DNA of 64,000 nt, taken from Variovorax sp. YR216 (lineage in GTDB: Bacteria; Pseudomonadota; Gammaproteobacteria; Burkholderiales; Burkholderiaceae_C). The translations under genes and the position numbers were made by a program. How positions within the stretch are numbered: the first letter of the stretch is position 1; every line of letters begins with the position of its first letter. Positions 26,587-34,913 of this stretch are shown piece by piece. The stretch spans positions 744,001 to 808,000 of the forward strand of contig NZ_FNRO01000001.1 of NCBI RefSeq assembly GCF_900107745.1, given 5' to 3'. A model generated the notes under the pieces. That model was not told the origin of the DNA. It made no database searches and saw only the letters and a program-made list of their open reading frames with translations.

Positions 26587-26627
26587 GGTGGTAGTCCGTT
26601 CAATTCAGTGAATGTGCGTACGCAGGC

Positions 26628-27989
26628 TCAGGCCGGCACGCTGCGGTGAGCGCCTGCGGGCGCGGAATCAGGTCCGGCGTCGACGTCGGTCTCGCAGGCG
26701 CGCTGCAGGTCCGCCCCGTAGCTGCGCGAGGCACGCATGAAGGCGCCAGCAGCCAGCAGACCGAAGACGGGCATCGCGATCAGCGCGTGTTCGAGCGACC
26801 AGGCGTCCGACAGGAAGCCCGCGACCAGCGGGCCCATGGCCAGGCCGAGCAGGTTCTGGAACAGCGAGAGCACCGAAGCGCCGGTGGCACGGATGCCCGG
26901 ATGGATCACGTCGATGACGACGGCCGCGACGACGCCCACGGAGCAGGTCATCAGGAAGCCGCCGAACGCCAGCAGTGCGAACTGCGCCTGCTTCGACAGG
27001 ACGAGCCCGACGTGCTCTGCACCGAAGCCCAGCGCGAGCACCGCCGCCGAGGCGATGCAGACGACAGCCGTCACCTGCAGCTTGGCCGCGGGACGCTTCT
27101 TGCCGGCGCGGTCGGCGACCGCACCCCAGACGACGCTGCCCAGCGCGCCGCACAGCACCACGAGAGCGGCCTTGATCGCAGCCTGCTCGGGCGACATGCC
27201 GTGCACACGGTTGAGGAAGCTCGGAAGCCAGGCCCAGATGGCCGACACGAGGATGAGCTGCGCCGGTGCGGCGATGCAGACCCACAGCAGCGTTTTCGAA
27301 CGCATCAGCCGCTTGACGATCGCACTCGCCGCTCCCTGCGTCGAGCGGGTGGCCTGCTCGATACGCGGCGTGAGTTCCACGGTGCGGTAGTCGCGCACCT
27401 TGATGTAGAGCAGCGCCAGGACGAGTCCCGGCACGCCGACCACGCCGAACGCGGCCTGCCAGCCCCAGCGCGCGGCGATGACGCCGCCGAGCATCACGCC
27501 CAGCACCGAGCCGATCGACGCGGCGGAGAAGAACGCGGCCATCAGCGCACCCCGCATGCGCGCAGGGAAGTGACTGGCGATGAGCGCTGCGCCAACGGAG
27601 CCATAGCCCGCTTCGCCAAGGCCCACTGCCGCGCGCGCGGCGAGCAGCTGCCCGTAGTTGCGCGTGAACATGCAGGAGATCGAGGCGAGGCTCCAGACGG
27701 TCGCCATCACCACGATGCTCTTCACACGGCTGAAGCGGTCGGCGACCAGCGCGATCGGGATGCCGCCCACGGCCACCGTGACCGACACCGAGGACACCAG
27801 CGCACCGAGCTGCTTGTCCGAAAGGCCCCAGGCCTCCTTCAGATGCGGGAAGAGAGAAACGATGACCTGGCGGTCGATGTAGTCGACCATCATCAGGCCG
27901 AGCGTCATCGCGAACGCGAACCACGCCTGGCGCGGGCCGAACAGGTAACTGTCGGACCCTTGCTTCGAGTCGAGGGCATGCATGTCCAT
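26628..27989 (-). CDS. Major facilitator superfamily transporter
   Basis: 453 residues from the ATG at 27989 (MDMHALDSK), chosen because it has a ribosome site and gives a normal MFS N-terminus; further upstream sequence is Pro/Arg-rich noise. Twelve transmembrane helices are apparent, with the motif-A-like ALVADRFSRVKS in loop 2-3 and LGEAGYGSVGAALIASHFPARMRG in TM4-5. The DYIDRQ sequence in TM1 is typical of the anion:cation symporter/ACS and related aromatic or organic acid transporters. It lies between the quinone-reductase and CoA-ligase genes and is a likely importer of the operon's substrate. Confidence 0.85.
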   Translation of the reverse strand: MDMHALDSKQGSDSYLFGPRQAWFAFAMTLGLMMVDYIDRQVIVSLFPHLKEAWGLSDKQLGALVSSVSVTVAVGGIPIALVADRFSRVKSIVVMATVWSLASISCMFTRNYGQLLAARAAVGLGEAGYGSVGAALIASHFPARMRGALMAAFFSAASIGSVLGVMLGGVIAARWGWQAAFGVVGVPGLVLALLYIKVRDYRTVELTPRIEQATRSTQGAASAIVKRLMRSKTLLWVCIAAPAQLILVSAIWAWLPSFLNRVHGMSPEQAAIKAALVVLCGALGSVVWGAVADRAGKKRPAAKLQVTAVVCIASAAVLALGFGAEHVGLVLSKQAQFALLAFGGFLMTCSVGVVAAVVIDVIHPGIRATGASVLSLFQNLLGLAMGPLVAGFLSDAWSLEHALIAMPVFGLLAAGAFMRASRSYGADLQRACETDVDAGPDSAPAGAHRSVPA

Positions 27990-28005
27990 GGCAATCCCCT
28001 TGGTG

Positions 28006-28977
28006 TCAGGGCACGAGCACGGTCGCGCCGGTGGTCTTGCGCGATTCGAGCGCACGGTGCGCATCGGCGGCATCCGCGAGCGCGAAGCTCTGCTTGGGCT
28101 CGCTCACGATGCGGCCTGCGAGCACATGGCCGAAGAGCTCGTCGGCCATCTCCAGCATGTGCGAGCGCGGGGTGATGTAGTGCATCATCGCCGGCCGCGT
28201 GACCCAGATGGAGCCCTTCACGGCGAGCAGCTGCGAGTCGATCACGACCGGACCCGAGGTGGTGCCGTTGCTCACCAGCGAGCCGCGCGGCTGCAGGCTG
28301 TCGAGCGAGTCCATCAACGTGTCCTTGCCCACCGAGTCGTAGACCACCGGCACGCCCTTGCCATCGGTGATTTCGCGCACGCGCTTGGCGATGTTCTCGC
28401 GCGAGGTCACGATGGTGTAGGCACAGCCGTTCGCCTTGGCGATCTCGGCCTTCTCGTCGGTGCTGACGGTGCCGATCATGGTCACGCCCATCGCACGCGC
28501 CCACTGGCAGGCGATGAGGCCGACGCCGCCGGCTGCCGCGTGATAGAGGATCGTCTCGCCGCCCTTGAGCGGGTAGACCTGGCGGAACAGGTACTGCGCC
28601 GTCATGCCCTTCATCATCAGCGTGGCCGCGGTGCGGTCCGAGACGCCATCGGGCAGCGGGATCAGCACCTCGGCCGGCATCACGCGAACATCGGAATACG
28701 CGCCCTGCGGGCCGATCAGGTAGCCGACGCGGTCGCCGACCTTGATGTCCGTGACGCCGGGGCCGACGGCCTCGACAACGCCGACCGCATCCGAGCCCAG
28801 TCCATTGGGCAGCGGCAGCGGATAGCGGCCGGTGCGGAAGTAGATGTCGATGAAGTTGACCGCGATGTACGTGTGACGCACGCGCGCCTGGCCCGGGCCG
28901 GGTTCGCCGACTTCGACGTTTTCCAGCTTCAGGACTTCGGGTCCGCCGGTTTCATGAAAGCGAATGGCCTTGGCCAT
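28006..28977 (-). CDS. NADPH:quinone reductase-type medium-chain dehydrogenase
   Basis: 323 residues from the ATG with an AGGAGAC ribosome site. The QOR-type pattern is clear: MAKAIRFHETGGPEVLKLE, YIAVNFIDIYFRTGRY, LGSDAVGVVEAVGPGV, the NADPH fold YHAAAGGVGLIACQWARA and VYDSVGKDT. It lacks the zinc ligands of alcohol dehydrogenases, as expected for quinone/enone reductases. In this operon it may reduce an enoyl or quinone intermediate; alternatively it detoxifies reactive enones. A dispersed repeat lies just upstream, between it and the hydrolase gene. Confidence 0.88.
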   Translation of the reverse strand: MAKAIRFHETGGPEVLKLENVEVGEPGPGQARVRHTYIAVNFIDIYFRTGRYPLPLPNGLGSDAVGVVEAVGPGVTDIKVGDRVGYLIGPQGAYSDVRVMPAEVLIPLPDGVSDRTAATLMMKGMTAQYLFRQVYPLKGGETILYHAAAGGVGLIACQWARAMGVTMIGTVSTDEKAEIAKANGCAYTIVTSRENIAKRVREITDGKGVPVVYDSVGKDTLMDSLDSLQPRGSLVSNGTTSGPVVIDSQLLAVKGSIWVTRPAMMHYITPRSHMLEMADELFGHVLAGRIVSEPKQSFALADAADAHRALESRKTTGATVLVP

Positions 28978-28999
28978 GTTTGTCTCCTGTATAGAAATC

Positions 29000-29085
29000 T
29001 CCCCCAGGCTGCGCGCACTTCGTGTCGCTGCGCCACCCCCTCTCCGGGGGCGCACCCGGCGGCCCGGCAAAGCCGGTTCCGCGGG
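29000..29085 (+). repeat. Dispersed repeat, copy 3 (intergenic, inside an operon)
   Basis: Same family as the copies at 1321 and 1417: cccccaggctgcgcgcactt head, C-run/G-run hairpin (ccccctctccggggg) and tail ggcccggcaaagccggttcc. It lies in the 122-base gap between the hydrolase gene (29100-29660) and the quinone reductase gene (start 28977), the widest gap in an otherwise tight operon. Confidence 0.75.
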
Positions 29086-29099
29086 TGCCCTGGTGTGGA

Positions 29100-29660
29100 C
29101 TACTTCGTCAATTCGTTGATGAACAGTTCCGCGCGGGGCCACTTGCCGAAGCCGGACGCGGGATTCAGGTGGCCGACCTCGCCGAGGTCGAACAGGCGGC
29201 TGCCCCAGTCGCGTGCCAGCGCGGCCACGCGGGTGTAGTCGCCGAGCGGGTCGTTGCGGCTTGCCGCCACGATGCTCGGAAATGGGAGCGTCAACCGCGG
29301 CACGGGCAGCCAGCCGCTGGCGCGCAGTTCGTCGATGGTCGGATAACCCTCGGGCATCGGCCGCTCGAAGTCCGGCGGCGCGGCCAGCAGCGCGCCTTCG
29401 ATGGCACGCCGCGTCCGGCGGGCCCAGTGCGCGACCATCACGCAGCCGCCGCTGTGCGCCACGATGACGATCGGGCCGTCGATGGCCTGCGCCTCGCGCT
29501 CGATGGCCGAGACCTTCGTCCCGCAATCGAGATCGGCGCGCCCCATCGGCGGCACGGTGCGCACCTTGCGCCCCTTGGCCGCGAGATCAGCGGCCAGCAG
29601 CGTCTGCCAATGACCTGCGACGTGGTCGCGCAGGCCAGGGACGATGAGGACGGTCGACAT
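29100..29660 (-). CDS. RBBP9/YdeN-type serine hydrolase
   Basis: 186 residues from MSTVLIVPGLRDHVAGHWQTLL. The family pattern includes VLIVPG, the nucleophile elbow VIVAHSGGCVMVAHWA (Ser in AHSGG), SRNDPLGDY with the acid, and DLGEVGHLNPASGFGKWP with the catalytic His. RBBP9-like proteins are small alpha/beta hydrolases with poorly known substrates. The gene lies 20 bases after the BKACE gene in the catabolic operon and could release a thioester or ester intermediate (inference). Confidence 0.82.
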   Translation of the reverse strand: MSTVLIVPGLRDHVAGHWQTLLAADLAAKGRKVRTVPPMGRADLDCGTKVSAIEREAQAIDGPIVIVAHSGGCVMVAHWARRTRRAIEGALLAAPPDFERPMPEGYPTIDELRASGWLPVPRLTLPFPSIVAASRNDPLGDYTRVAALARDWGSRLFDLGEVGHLNPASGFGKWPRAELFINELTK

Positions 29661-29680
29661 CACGGCAGCGCTTTCCGTCT

Positions 29681-30739
29681 TCAAGCGACCCGGCGCAGGT
29701 AACCCTGCTGGCGGCCCTTCGGGTTCGGCGCGAAGCCGTTGGCGGCCAGCGTCTCTTCGACGGTGTCGTAGAACACGCCGATCTTCAGGATCTCGCGCGC
29801 TTCCTTGCCGTTGGCGACTTCGCGACCGAACTCGCGCGACATGCGAACAAGCTGCTCGATCTGCTGCACCGTCGACATCTTCTCGGTGCGCGACTGGTTC
29901 CAGAGGTTGTCCTCGATGCCGCAGCGCACGTGCAGGCCCATCGCCATGCCCATCATGTTGATCGGCAGCACATTCCGCATGCTGCTTTCCACCGTCAGCA
30001 TGGTGCCGTCAGGGATGGCGCGCAGGAAGTTGGACAGGCTGTAGATGGTCGGCTGGTCCATGCCGCCGCTGATCGCGACCCAGTTGCACACCAGCGGGCC
30101 CTTGTAGATGCCGCGGCGCATCAGGCGCTCGACCGTCTCGAAGCTGTTGATGTTGTAGAACTGGAAGGCGCTCTGGATGCCCGCTGCGCTCAGGCGGCGC
30201 ACATGCTCCTCGATGAAGCCGGGGCCCGAGGGCACGATCATTTCGCGGTAGGCCGCGTTGTTCTGCGGGTCCGCGAGCGAGGTGCCGGCGATGTCTTCGG
30301 CCTCCATGTGCTCCAGCACGTTCATCTGCGTCGTGTTGACGGTGACCGTGACCTGGTCCGGCTTCGGATCGAGCTCGGCCAGCATGTGGCGCGTGTCGTC
30401 GTGCAGCCACTTCGCGTTGGCGCCGTCGCTCTCGGGGGCGAAGGAGATCGAGCCGCCGACCTGGATGATCATGTCGGGCACGGCCTTGCGCACGCCGGCG
30501 ATCAGTTCGTTGAACATCGACAGGCGCTTGGAGCCCTTGCCGTCCAGTTCGCGCACATGCAGGTGCAGCACGCTGGCGCCGGCGTTGTAGCAGTCGACCG
30601 CCTTCTGCACTTGCTCTTCCATGGTGACGGGGATGTCCTGCGGGAAGTCGGAAGGAATCCACTCGGGGCCGTAGGGGGCTGCGGTGATCACCAGCTTGTC
30701 CTGGTTCTCCGGGAAGAGGGAGCCGTCGAGGAAGTTCAT
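29681..30739 (-). CDS. Beta-keto acid cleavage enzyme (BKACE, DUF849)
   Basis: 352 residues. BKACE landmarks: VITAAPYGPEWIP, the zinc-binding ASVLHLHVRELDGK, IIQVGGSISF, FQFYNINSFETVERL and GLHVRCGIEDNLW. BKACEs condense a beta-keto acid with acetyl-CoA and release acetoacetate plus a new acyl-CoA (for example Kce and dehydrocarnitine-cleaving enzymes). The second gene of the operon, it implies that the substrate is converted to a beta-keto acid. Subfamily and substrate cannot be assigned without active-site comparison. Confidence 0.88.
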   Translation of the reverse strand: MNFLDGSLFPENQDKLVITAAPYGPEWIPSDFPQDIPVTMEEQVQKAVDCYNAGASVLHLHVRELDGKGSKRLSMFNELIAGVRKAVPDMIIQVGGSISFAPESDGANAKWLHDDTRHMLAELDPKPDQVTVTVNTTQMNVLEHMEAEDIAGTSLADPQNNAAYREMIVPSGPGFIEEHVRRLSAAGIQSAFQFYNINSFETVERLMRRGIYKGPLVCNWVAISGGMDQPTIYSLSNFLRAIPDGTMLTVESSMRNVLPINMMGMAMGLHVRCGIEDNLWNQSRTEKMSTVQQIEQLVRMSREFGREVANGKEAREILKIGVFYDTVEETLAANGFAPNPKGRQQGYLRRVA

Positions 30740-30796
30740 GATGGGTCTTTCAGTTGAGATGTCGGGGTTGAATGAGGTGAAGCGGCGGGCGGCGTA

Positions 30797-31720
30797 TCAG
30801 TACGTGGCTTCGCCGATGATTCCGGCGCGTTCCATCTTCCGGTGGCACGGCGGGTAGTCCATGACCGCGTAGTGCTGGGTGCTGCGGTTGTCCCAGAAGG
30901 CGACGCTGTTCTTCTTCCAGCGCCAGCGGATCTGGTACTCGGGGATCGCGGCCTGGCTGACCAGGTAGTTCAGCAGCAGGCTGGCGCCGGGCGCGTGGTC
31001 CTGGCCGAAGCGCACGTTGGCAGCGGTGTGGTAGTTGGTGATGTGCGTGGTGAAGGCGTTGACGAAGAGGATCTTCTCGCCCGTCTCCGGGTGCGTGCGC
31101 ACCACCGGGTGCTCGGCATCGGGGAACTGCGCATGCAGTGCAAGACGCTTCTCGATCGGCATCGCGGCGCCGAAGCTGGCCTCGATGCTGTGGCGGGCAC
31201 GCAGGCCGCCGATCTTCGCCTTGACGTCTTCCGGCAGGCGGGCATAGGCCTCCACCATGTTCACCCAGATGGTGTCGCCGCCGACTTCCGGCGTCTCGAC
31301 GCAGCGCAGCACGCAACCGAACGGCGGCTTCTCGCGCCAGGTGGCGTCGGTGTGGAAGGCGTTCTCGTAGCGGTCGTTGGGGGTGTCAGGCGACTTGTAG
31401 ATGCGCACCAGGCCGGGATGATCAGGATCGCTGCCAGCCACCGGGTGGTCTTCGAGATCGCCGAAATGACGCGCGAAGGCGACGTGTTCGGCACGGCTGA
31501 AGTCCTGATCGCGGAAGAAGAGCACCTTGTGCTTGAGCAGCAGGCCGCGGATCTCGGCGACGGTCTCGGTGTCGCGCGAGGCGGCGCCGAGGTCGACGTT
31601 GCTCAGCAAGGCGCCGATGGTGCAGGTCAGCGGTTCGACCTGGATGGAGGTTTTGATCGCGGCGGACGACACCACGGCGGGTGCGCCTTTCAGCGGGGTT
31701 GCTTCGACGGTTGTGTTCAT
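30797..31720 (-). CDS. TauD/TfdA-family Fe(II)/2-oxoglutarate dioxygenase
   Basis: 307 residues. Iron ligands and the 2-oxoglutarate-binding Arg can be placed: ENAFHTDATW near residue 120-125 (HxD), and WDNRSTQHYAVMDYPPCHRKMERAGIIG at the end with the distal His and Arg. TauD/TfdA enzymes hydroxylate C-H bonds next to a heteroatom, causing release of sulfite, phenols and the like. First gene of the operon, so it probably makes the committed step. With a YeiH-type exporter downstream, an alkyl-sulfonate or sulfate-type substrate is one hypothesis; carboxylates are equally possible. Confidence 0.88.
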   Translation of the reverse strand: MNTTVEATPLKGAPAVVSSAAIKTSIQVEPLTCTIGALLSNVDLGAASRDTETVAEIRGLLLKHKVLFFRDQDFSRAEHVAFARHFGDLEDHPVAGSDPDHPGLVRIYKSPDTPNDRYENAFHTDATWREKPPFGCVLRCVETPEVGGDTIWVNMVEAYARLPEDVKAKIGGLRARHSIEASFGAAMPIEKRLALHAQFPDAEHPVVRTHPETGEKILFVNAFTTHITNYHTAANVRFGQDHAPGASLLLNYLVSQAAIPEYQIRWRWKKNSVAFWDNRSTQHYAVMDYPPCHRKMERAGIIGEATY

Positions 31721-31800
31721 GGGCCTGTCTCCGTTGTGAGTGATAGAGCCGCATATCGCGACTCCTCAGGCCGTAAGAATAGGTAGAGGAGGTCGCTGCC

Positions 31801-31823
31801 CCCCCCTCCTTGCGGGAGGGGGG
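31801..31823 (-). terminator. Perfect 9-bp GC hairpin after the LuxR-type regulator gene
   Basis: CCCCCCTCC (31801-31809), loop TTGCG, GGAGGGGGG (31815-31823). It lies 19 bases past the stop codon of the regulator and upstream of the dioxygenase promoter. No T-run follows in either direction, so it may be a weak terminator or a structural element. Confidence 0.45.
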
Positions 31824-31841
31824 AACCCCTCCTCCTCTGCC

Positions 31842-34574
31842 TCAATCCCCCGGCTGAATGAGCCCGAGAATGCGCGCCCGCACGACGACTTCCTTGCGCG
31901 TGCCTGCGTCCAGCTTGGCGAGCAGGTTCTTGACGTGCCACTTGACAGTGGTCTCGCCCACCTGCATCGCGCGCCCAATCTCCTTGTTGGAGAGGTTGCG
32001 CGCCAGCAGCTCCAGCACCTGGCGCTCCTTGGGGGTGAGCACCATGCCGCGTGCGGCTGTCGGATGAGGAATCTCGCGGGCCGGCGCCGGGCGGGCCGGT
32101 GCCGTGGCGGGGGCCACCGCCCGCGCGGGCTCGCCGCCCTGCTCGGCCACCTGCCGCACCCAGCGGCCGAGATCCGGATGGGCGTCCTCGAAAACGCGAA
32201 CCAGCCCATAACTTTGCGCCAGATCCATCGCCTCGCGCAACATCGCCGCTCCAGCGCGCTCGCCGCAGCGGTCGAGCGCGAAGGCACGCATGCCGATGAT
32301 CTCGATGCGGAAACGTCCCTGGTGCAAGGCCTGCGCCAGCTCGTCGGCGCGCGCGAGAGGCTCCAGCGCCCCGCGCCAGTCCTGGCTGGCGATCGCCGCA
32401 TAGCCCTGCGCGAGCCCCCGCAGCGCATCAACGCCCCGTCGCCAGAGCCGGCCCTGCGGCAGCGAAGGGTCGTCGAGCATCGCGTCGATGCGCTGGCACA
32501 GCTCGCGGCAGCTCCCGGCACGATAGCGCCGTGCATGCATGCGCACCTGCTCCAGCAGGCTGGCGACGCGAAGCCGGGGCAGCGAGCGGGCCGAGCCCAC
32601 GGCGTCGAGCGCGCCGAGCAGCTCCATCGCCCGGTGTTCGGCGCCCTCGGCCATCGCCATGCGCGCCATGGTGCGATAGGCCAGCAGCAGCGATTCCGGC
32701 AGGCCGCTGCGCTCCAGCACGTCGATCCGGTCGGCCAGCAGTGCCGAGGCATCGGCGGGACGGCCGCGCTCCCACATCGCCGAGGCCAGCAGCGCCGCGA
32801 GCATGCAGCTGAAGCTGTTGCGCCGGCCAAGCTCCGCGTCGGCACTGGCCACGGCCGGCTGCAGCAGGCTTTCGACCAGCAGCACCTGCCCCTCCCACAC
32901 GTACGAGAGACCGATGATGAACTCGCCCCAGCGCCCGACGAAGCCCTGCCCGCGACCGAAATCCCCGCGCGGCGACTGCTGCTGCCGCAGGCGGGCCAGT
33001 GCCGGATCGCCTTCGAGCAGGGTGCGGTACGCGGTGCGGTTGGCATGCACCTGCAGCAGCATCGGATCGCGCAGCGGCGGCGATTCAGCCCACGGATCGT
33101 GCAGCGCAGCAAAGCGATCCGGGTCGTCGGCGAACACCGCCGCGCCGCTGAGGATCAGCGCGCATTCGCATTGCAGCGTCGGGTCGGGCTTGTCCGTGGA
33201 CTGGTGCGCCTGGATGCGCGCGACCATGCGGCCGGCGTCTTCGTGCCGCTCGCTGATCGCCAGCGTCCACGCCGCGGCCAGCAGCAGGCGCGGACGGCGA
33301 TCGAGTTCGTCGGCGGGCAACTGCGCCAGCCATTCGAGCACCACGCCCTGCCGGCCGTGGGTCACGATGGCTTCGTAGAGGCTGCGCTCGGCCAGCTCGT
33401 AGGCCAGTTCGCGCTGGCCCGCGACCAGCGCGTGCCGCGCCGCGTCTTCGAGCATGCCGCGTTCCGCGAGCCAGGCCGCCGCCCGCGCGTGCGCGCTTTC
33501 CTGCTGGGGCTTGGGCAGCGCGGCGAAGGCCTCGCGCAGCACGTCGCGCGCGAGCGCGTGCATGCGCAGCCAGTCGCCCTGCTCCGCCGCGACGAAGACC
33601 GGCGTGTCGCGGCTCAGGCGCGCGAGCCGCTCGGTGGCGTCGTCGGTCTCGGCGACCCGGCGGCACAGCTCCGGATGCAGGTGGTCGAGGATCGCGATGC
33701 GGGTGAGGAACTCGCGGTCCGAGGCATCGAGGTTCGCGAGCAGCAGCGTCATGAACTGGTCGCGCAACTGCCCACCAATGCCAGCGATGCCCGTCACGTC
33801 GGCGCCGCGCGCCATCACCGTCAGCGACAACTGCAGGCCCAGCGGCCAGCCTTCGGTGAGCGCGTGCAGGCGCGCGGCGGTGTCGTTGTCGATGGCCGAG
33901 CCGAAGCGCTCGTGCACCAGCTCCAGCGTCTCTTCGAGCCGGAAGCGCAGCATGGCCGGCCCGACCACCACGCACTGGCCGTAGGCGATCAGGTCGTCGA
34001 TGTCGAGGTTGCTGTCCGGCCGGGTCGCAATGATGGTGCGCAGGTTCGGCGGCGCATTGCGCAACAGATAGCCCAGCGCCTCGCGCGAGGCCGCGGGCAG
34101 GCGCTCGGCCTCGTCGACGATCAGCACGACGTCGAGCGCCGTCTGCGCCAGCTCGGCCAGCCAGATCGTGATGCCTTCGAGGCCGCTCGGCCCCACCGCG
34201 TCGAGCAGCACATGGCCGAAGGTCGAACGCCCCGAACTGCGCCGCACCGCCATCGCCAGCGCCTGAGCGAGGCGCTGCGGCGTGTCGCGCGGCTGCACCG
34301 AGACCCAGGCCACGACGAGCCCGTGCGAAAGATGCTCCAGCCGCCATTGCGCCAGCAGCGAGGTCTTGCCGAAGCCGGCCGGCGCCTGGATCAGGATCGC
34401 CGGAACGCCGCGGAAGGCCGGGTCGTTGGCCAGGAGCCTCGGCCGGGAAAGCAGGTGCCGAGGCACCCTCGGCGGCGAAACCCGCAGCAGCAGGTCGTCG
34501 CCCGCGCTGTCTGGTGATTGGGTTTCTGAAGTCACTGGGAGCTTCGATGAGCGGGGGACGCCACGGGGGTTCAC
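31842..34574 (-). CDS. MalT-like LuxR-family transcriptional regulator
   Basis: 910 residues, the normal size of large ATP-binding LuxR (LAL/MalT-type) regulators. Walker A QAPAGFGKTSLLAQW lies near 62-76 and Walker B-like VVLIVDEAERLPA near 150. A long helical-repeat (TPR-like) middle follows, and a C-terminal LuxR helix-turn-helix with LTPKERQVLELLARNLSNKE and VKWHVKNLLAKL. Such proteins bind an inducer with the helical repeats and activate adjacent operons. It sits directly upstream of, and points toward, the eight-gene catabolic operon, making it the likely activator. Inducer unknown. Confidence 0.85.
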   Translation of the reverse strand: MNPRGVPRSSKLPVTSETQSPDSAGDDLLLRVSPPRVPRHLLSRPRLLANDPAFRGVPAILIQAPAGFGKTSLLAQWRLEHLSHGLVVAWVSVQPRDTPQRLAQALAMAVRRSSGRSTFGHVLLDAVGPSGLEGITIWLAELAQTALDVVLIVDEAERLPAASREALGYLLRNAPPNLRTIIATRPDSNLDIDDLIAYGQCVVVGPAMLRFRLEETLELVHERFGSAIDNDTAARLHALTEGWPLGLQLSLTVMARGADVTGIAGIGGQLRDQFMTLLLANLDASDREFLTRIAILDHLHPELCRRVAETDDATERLARLSRDTPVFVAAEQGDWLRMHALARDVLREAFAALPKPQQESAHARAAAWLAERGMLEDAARHALVAGQRELAYELAERSLYEAIVTHGRQGVVLEWLAQLPADELDRRPRLLLAAAWTLAISERHEDAGRMVARIQAHQSTDKPDPTLQCECALILSGAAVFADDPDRFAALHDPWAESPPLRDPMLLQVHANRTAYRTLLEGDPALARLRQQQSPRGDFGRGQGFVGRWGEFIIGLSYVWEGQVLLVESLLQPAVASADAELGRRNSFSCMLAALLASAMWERGRPADASALLADRIDVLERSGLPESLLLAYRTMARMAMAEGAEHRAMELLGALDAVGSARSLPRLRVASLLEQVRMHARRYRAGSCRELCQRIDAMLDDPSLPQGRLWRRGVDALRGLAQGYAAIASQDWRGALEPLARADELAQALHQGRFRIEIIGMRAFALDRCGERAGAAMLREAMDLAQSYGLVRVFEDAHPDLGRWVRQVAEQGGEPARAVAPATAPARPAPAREIPHPTAARGMVLTPKERQVLELLARNLSNKEIGRAMQVGETTVKWHVKNLLAKLDAGTRKEVVVRARILGLIQPGD

Positions 34575-34592
34575 CAGTCTAAATGCGCCCGG

Positions 34593-34868
34593 CTACTTCA
34601 GGTACGACCGCAGCGCCGAAACGACCACGTCGAGGTCTTCCGCGCGCTCTTCGCGGGAAGCGTCGTGCGCGCCGAGATGGTGGCGCACATGGCCGTCGAG
34701 CACTTCCAGCATCAGCCCGTTGACCGCGCCGCGGATGGCGGCGAGCTGCTGGAGCACGGCGGCGCAGTCGCGGTCTTCGTCGAGCGCGCGCTCCAGGGCT
34801 TCCGTCTGCCCCTTGATGCGCCGGATGCGCGTGAGCAGGGGTTTCTTGTTCAGAACCGTATGCGACAT
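34593..34868 (-). CDS. dmeR: CsoR/RcnR-family metal-sensing transcriptional repressor
   Basis: 91 residues. MSHTVLNKKPLLTRIRRIKGQTEALERAL is typical of RcnR/FrmR members, with His3 at the N-terminus, Cys35 in DRDCAAVLQQLAAIRG and His residues at 60-65 (DGHVRHHL), a set seen in Ni/Co sensors. It is divergent from the CDF exporter gene with 45 bases between the starts and a palindromic operator in the gap. This matches dmeR-dmeF loci, where the apo-repressor blocks exporter expression until Co or Ni binds. FrmR-type aldehyde sensing is less likely given the partner. Confidence 0.82.
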   Translation of the reverse strand: MSHTVLNKKPLLTRIRRIKGQTEALERALDEDRDCAAVLQQLAAIRGAVNGLMLEVLDGHVRHHLGAHDASREERAEDLDVVVSALRSYLK

Positions 34869-34891
34869 GAGGGCGATTCTAGGCTTCGCCA

Positions 34892-34910
34892 GATACTGGG
34901 GTACAGTATC
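34892..34910. promoter_or_regulatory. RcnR/DmeR-type operator between repressor and CDF exporter
   Basis: GATACTG-GGGTA-CAGTATC is a perfect 7-bp inverted repeat with a G-rich centre. The form TACT-Gn-AGTA is that of RcnR/DmeR operators. It lies 3 bases upstream of the exporter ATG and 24 bases from the repressor ATG, so one site could control both genes. Confidence 0.75.
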
Positions 34911-34913
34911 CGG

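Noticed and set aside
31740..34517. A 925-codon plus-strand open frame opposite the LuxR-type regulator
   Set aside because: It has no recognisable domains and Arg/Gln-rich composition; the minus strand encodes complete Walker and LuxR motifs.
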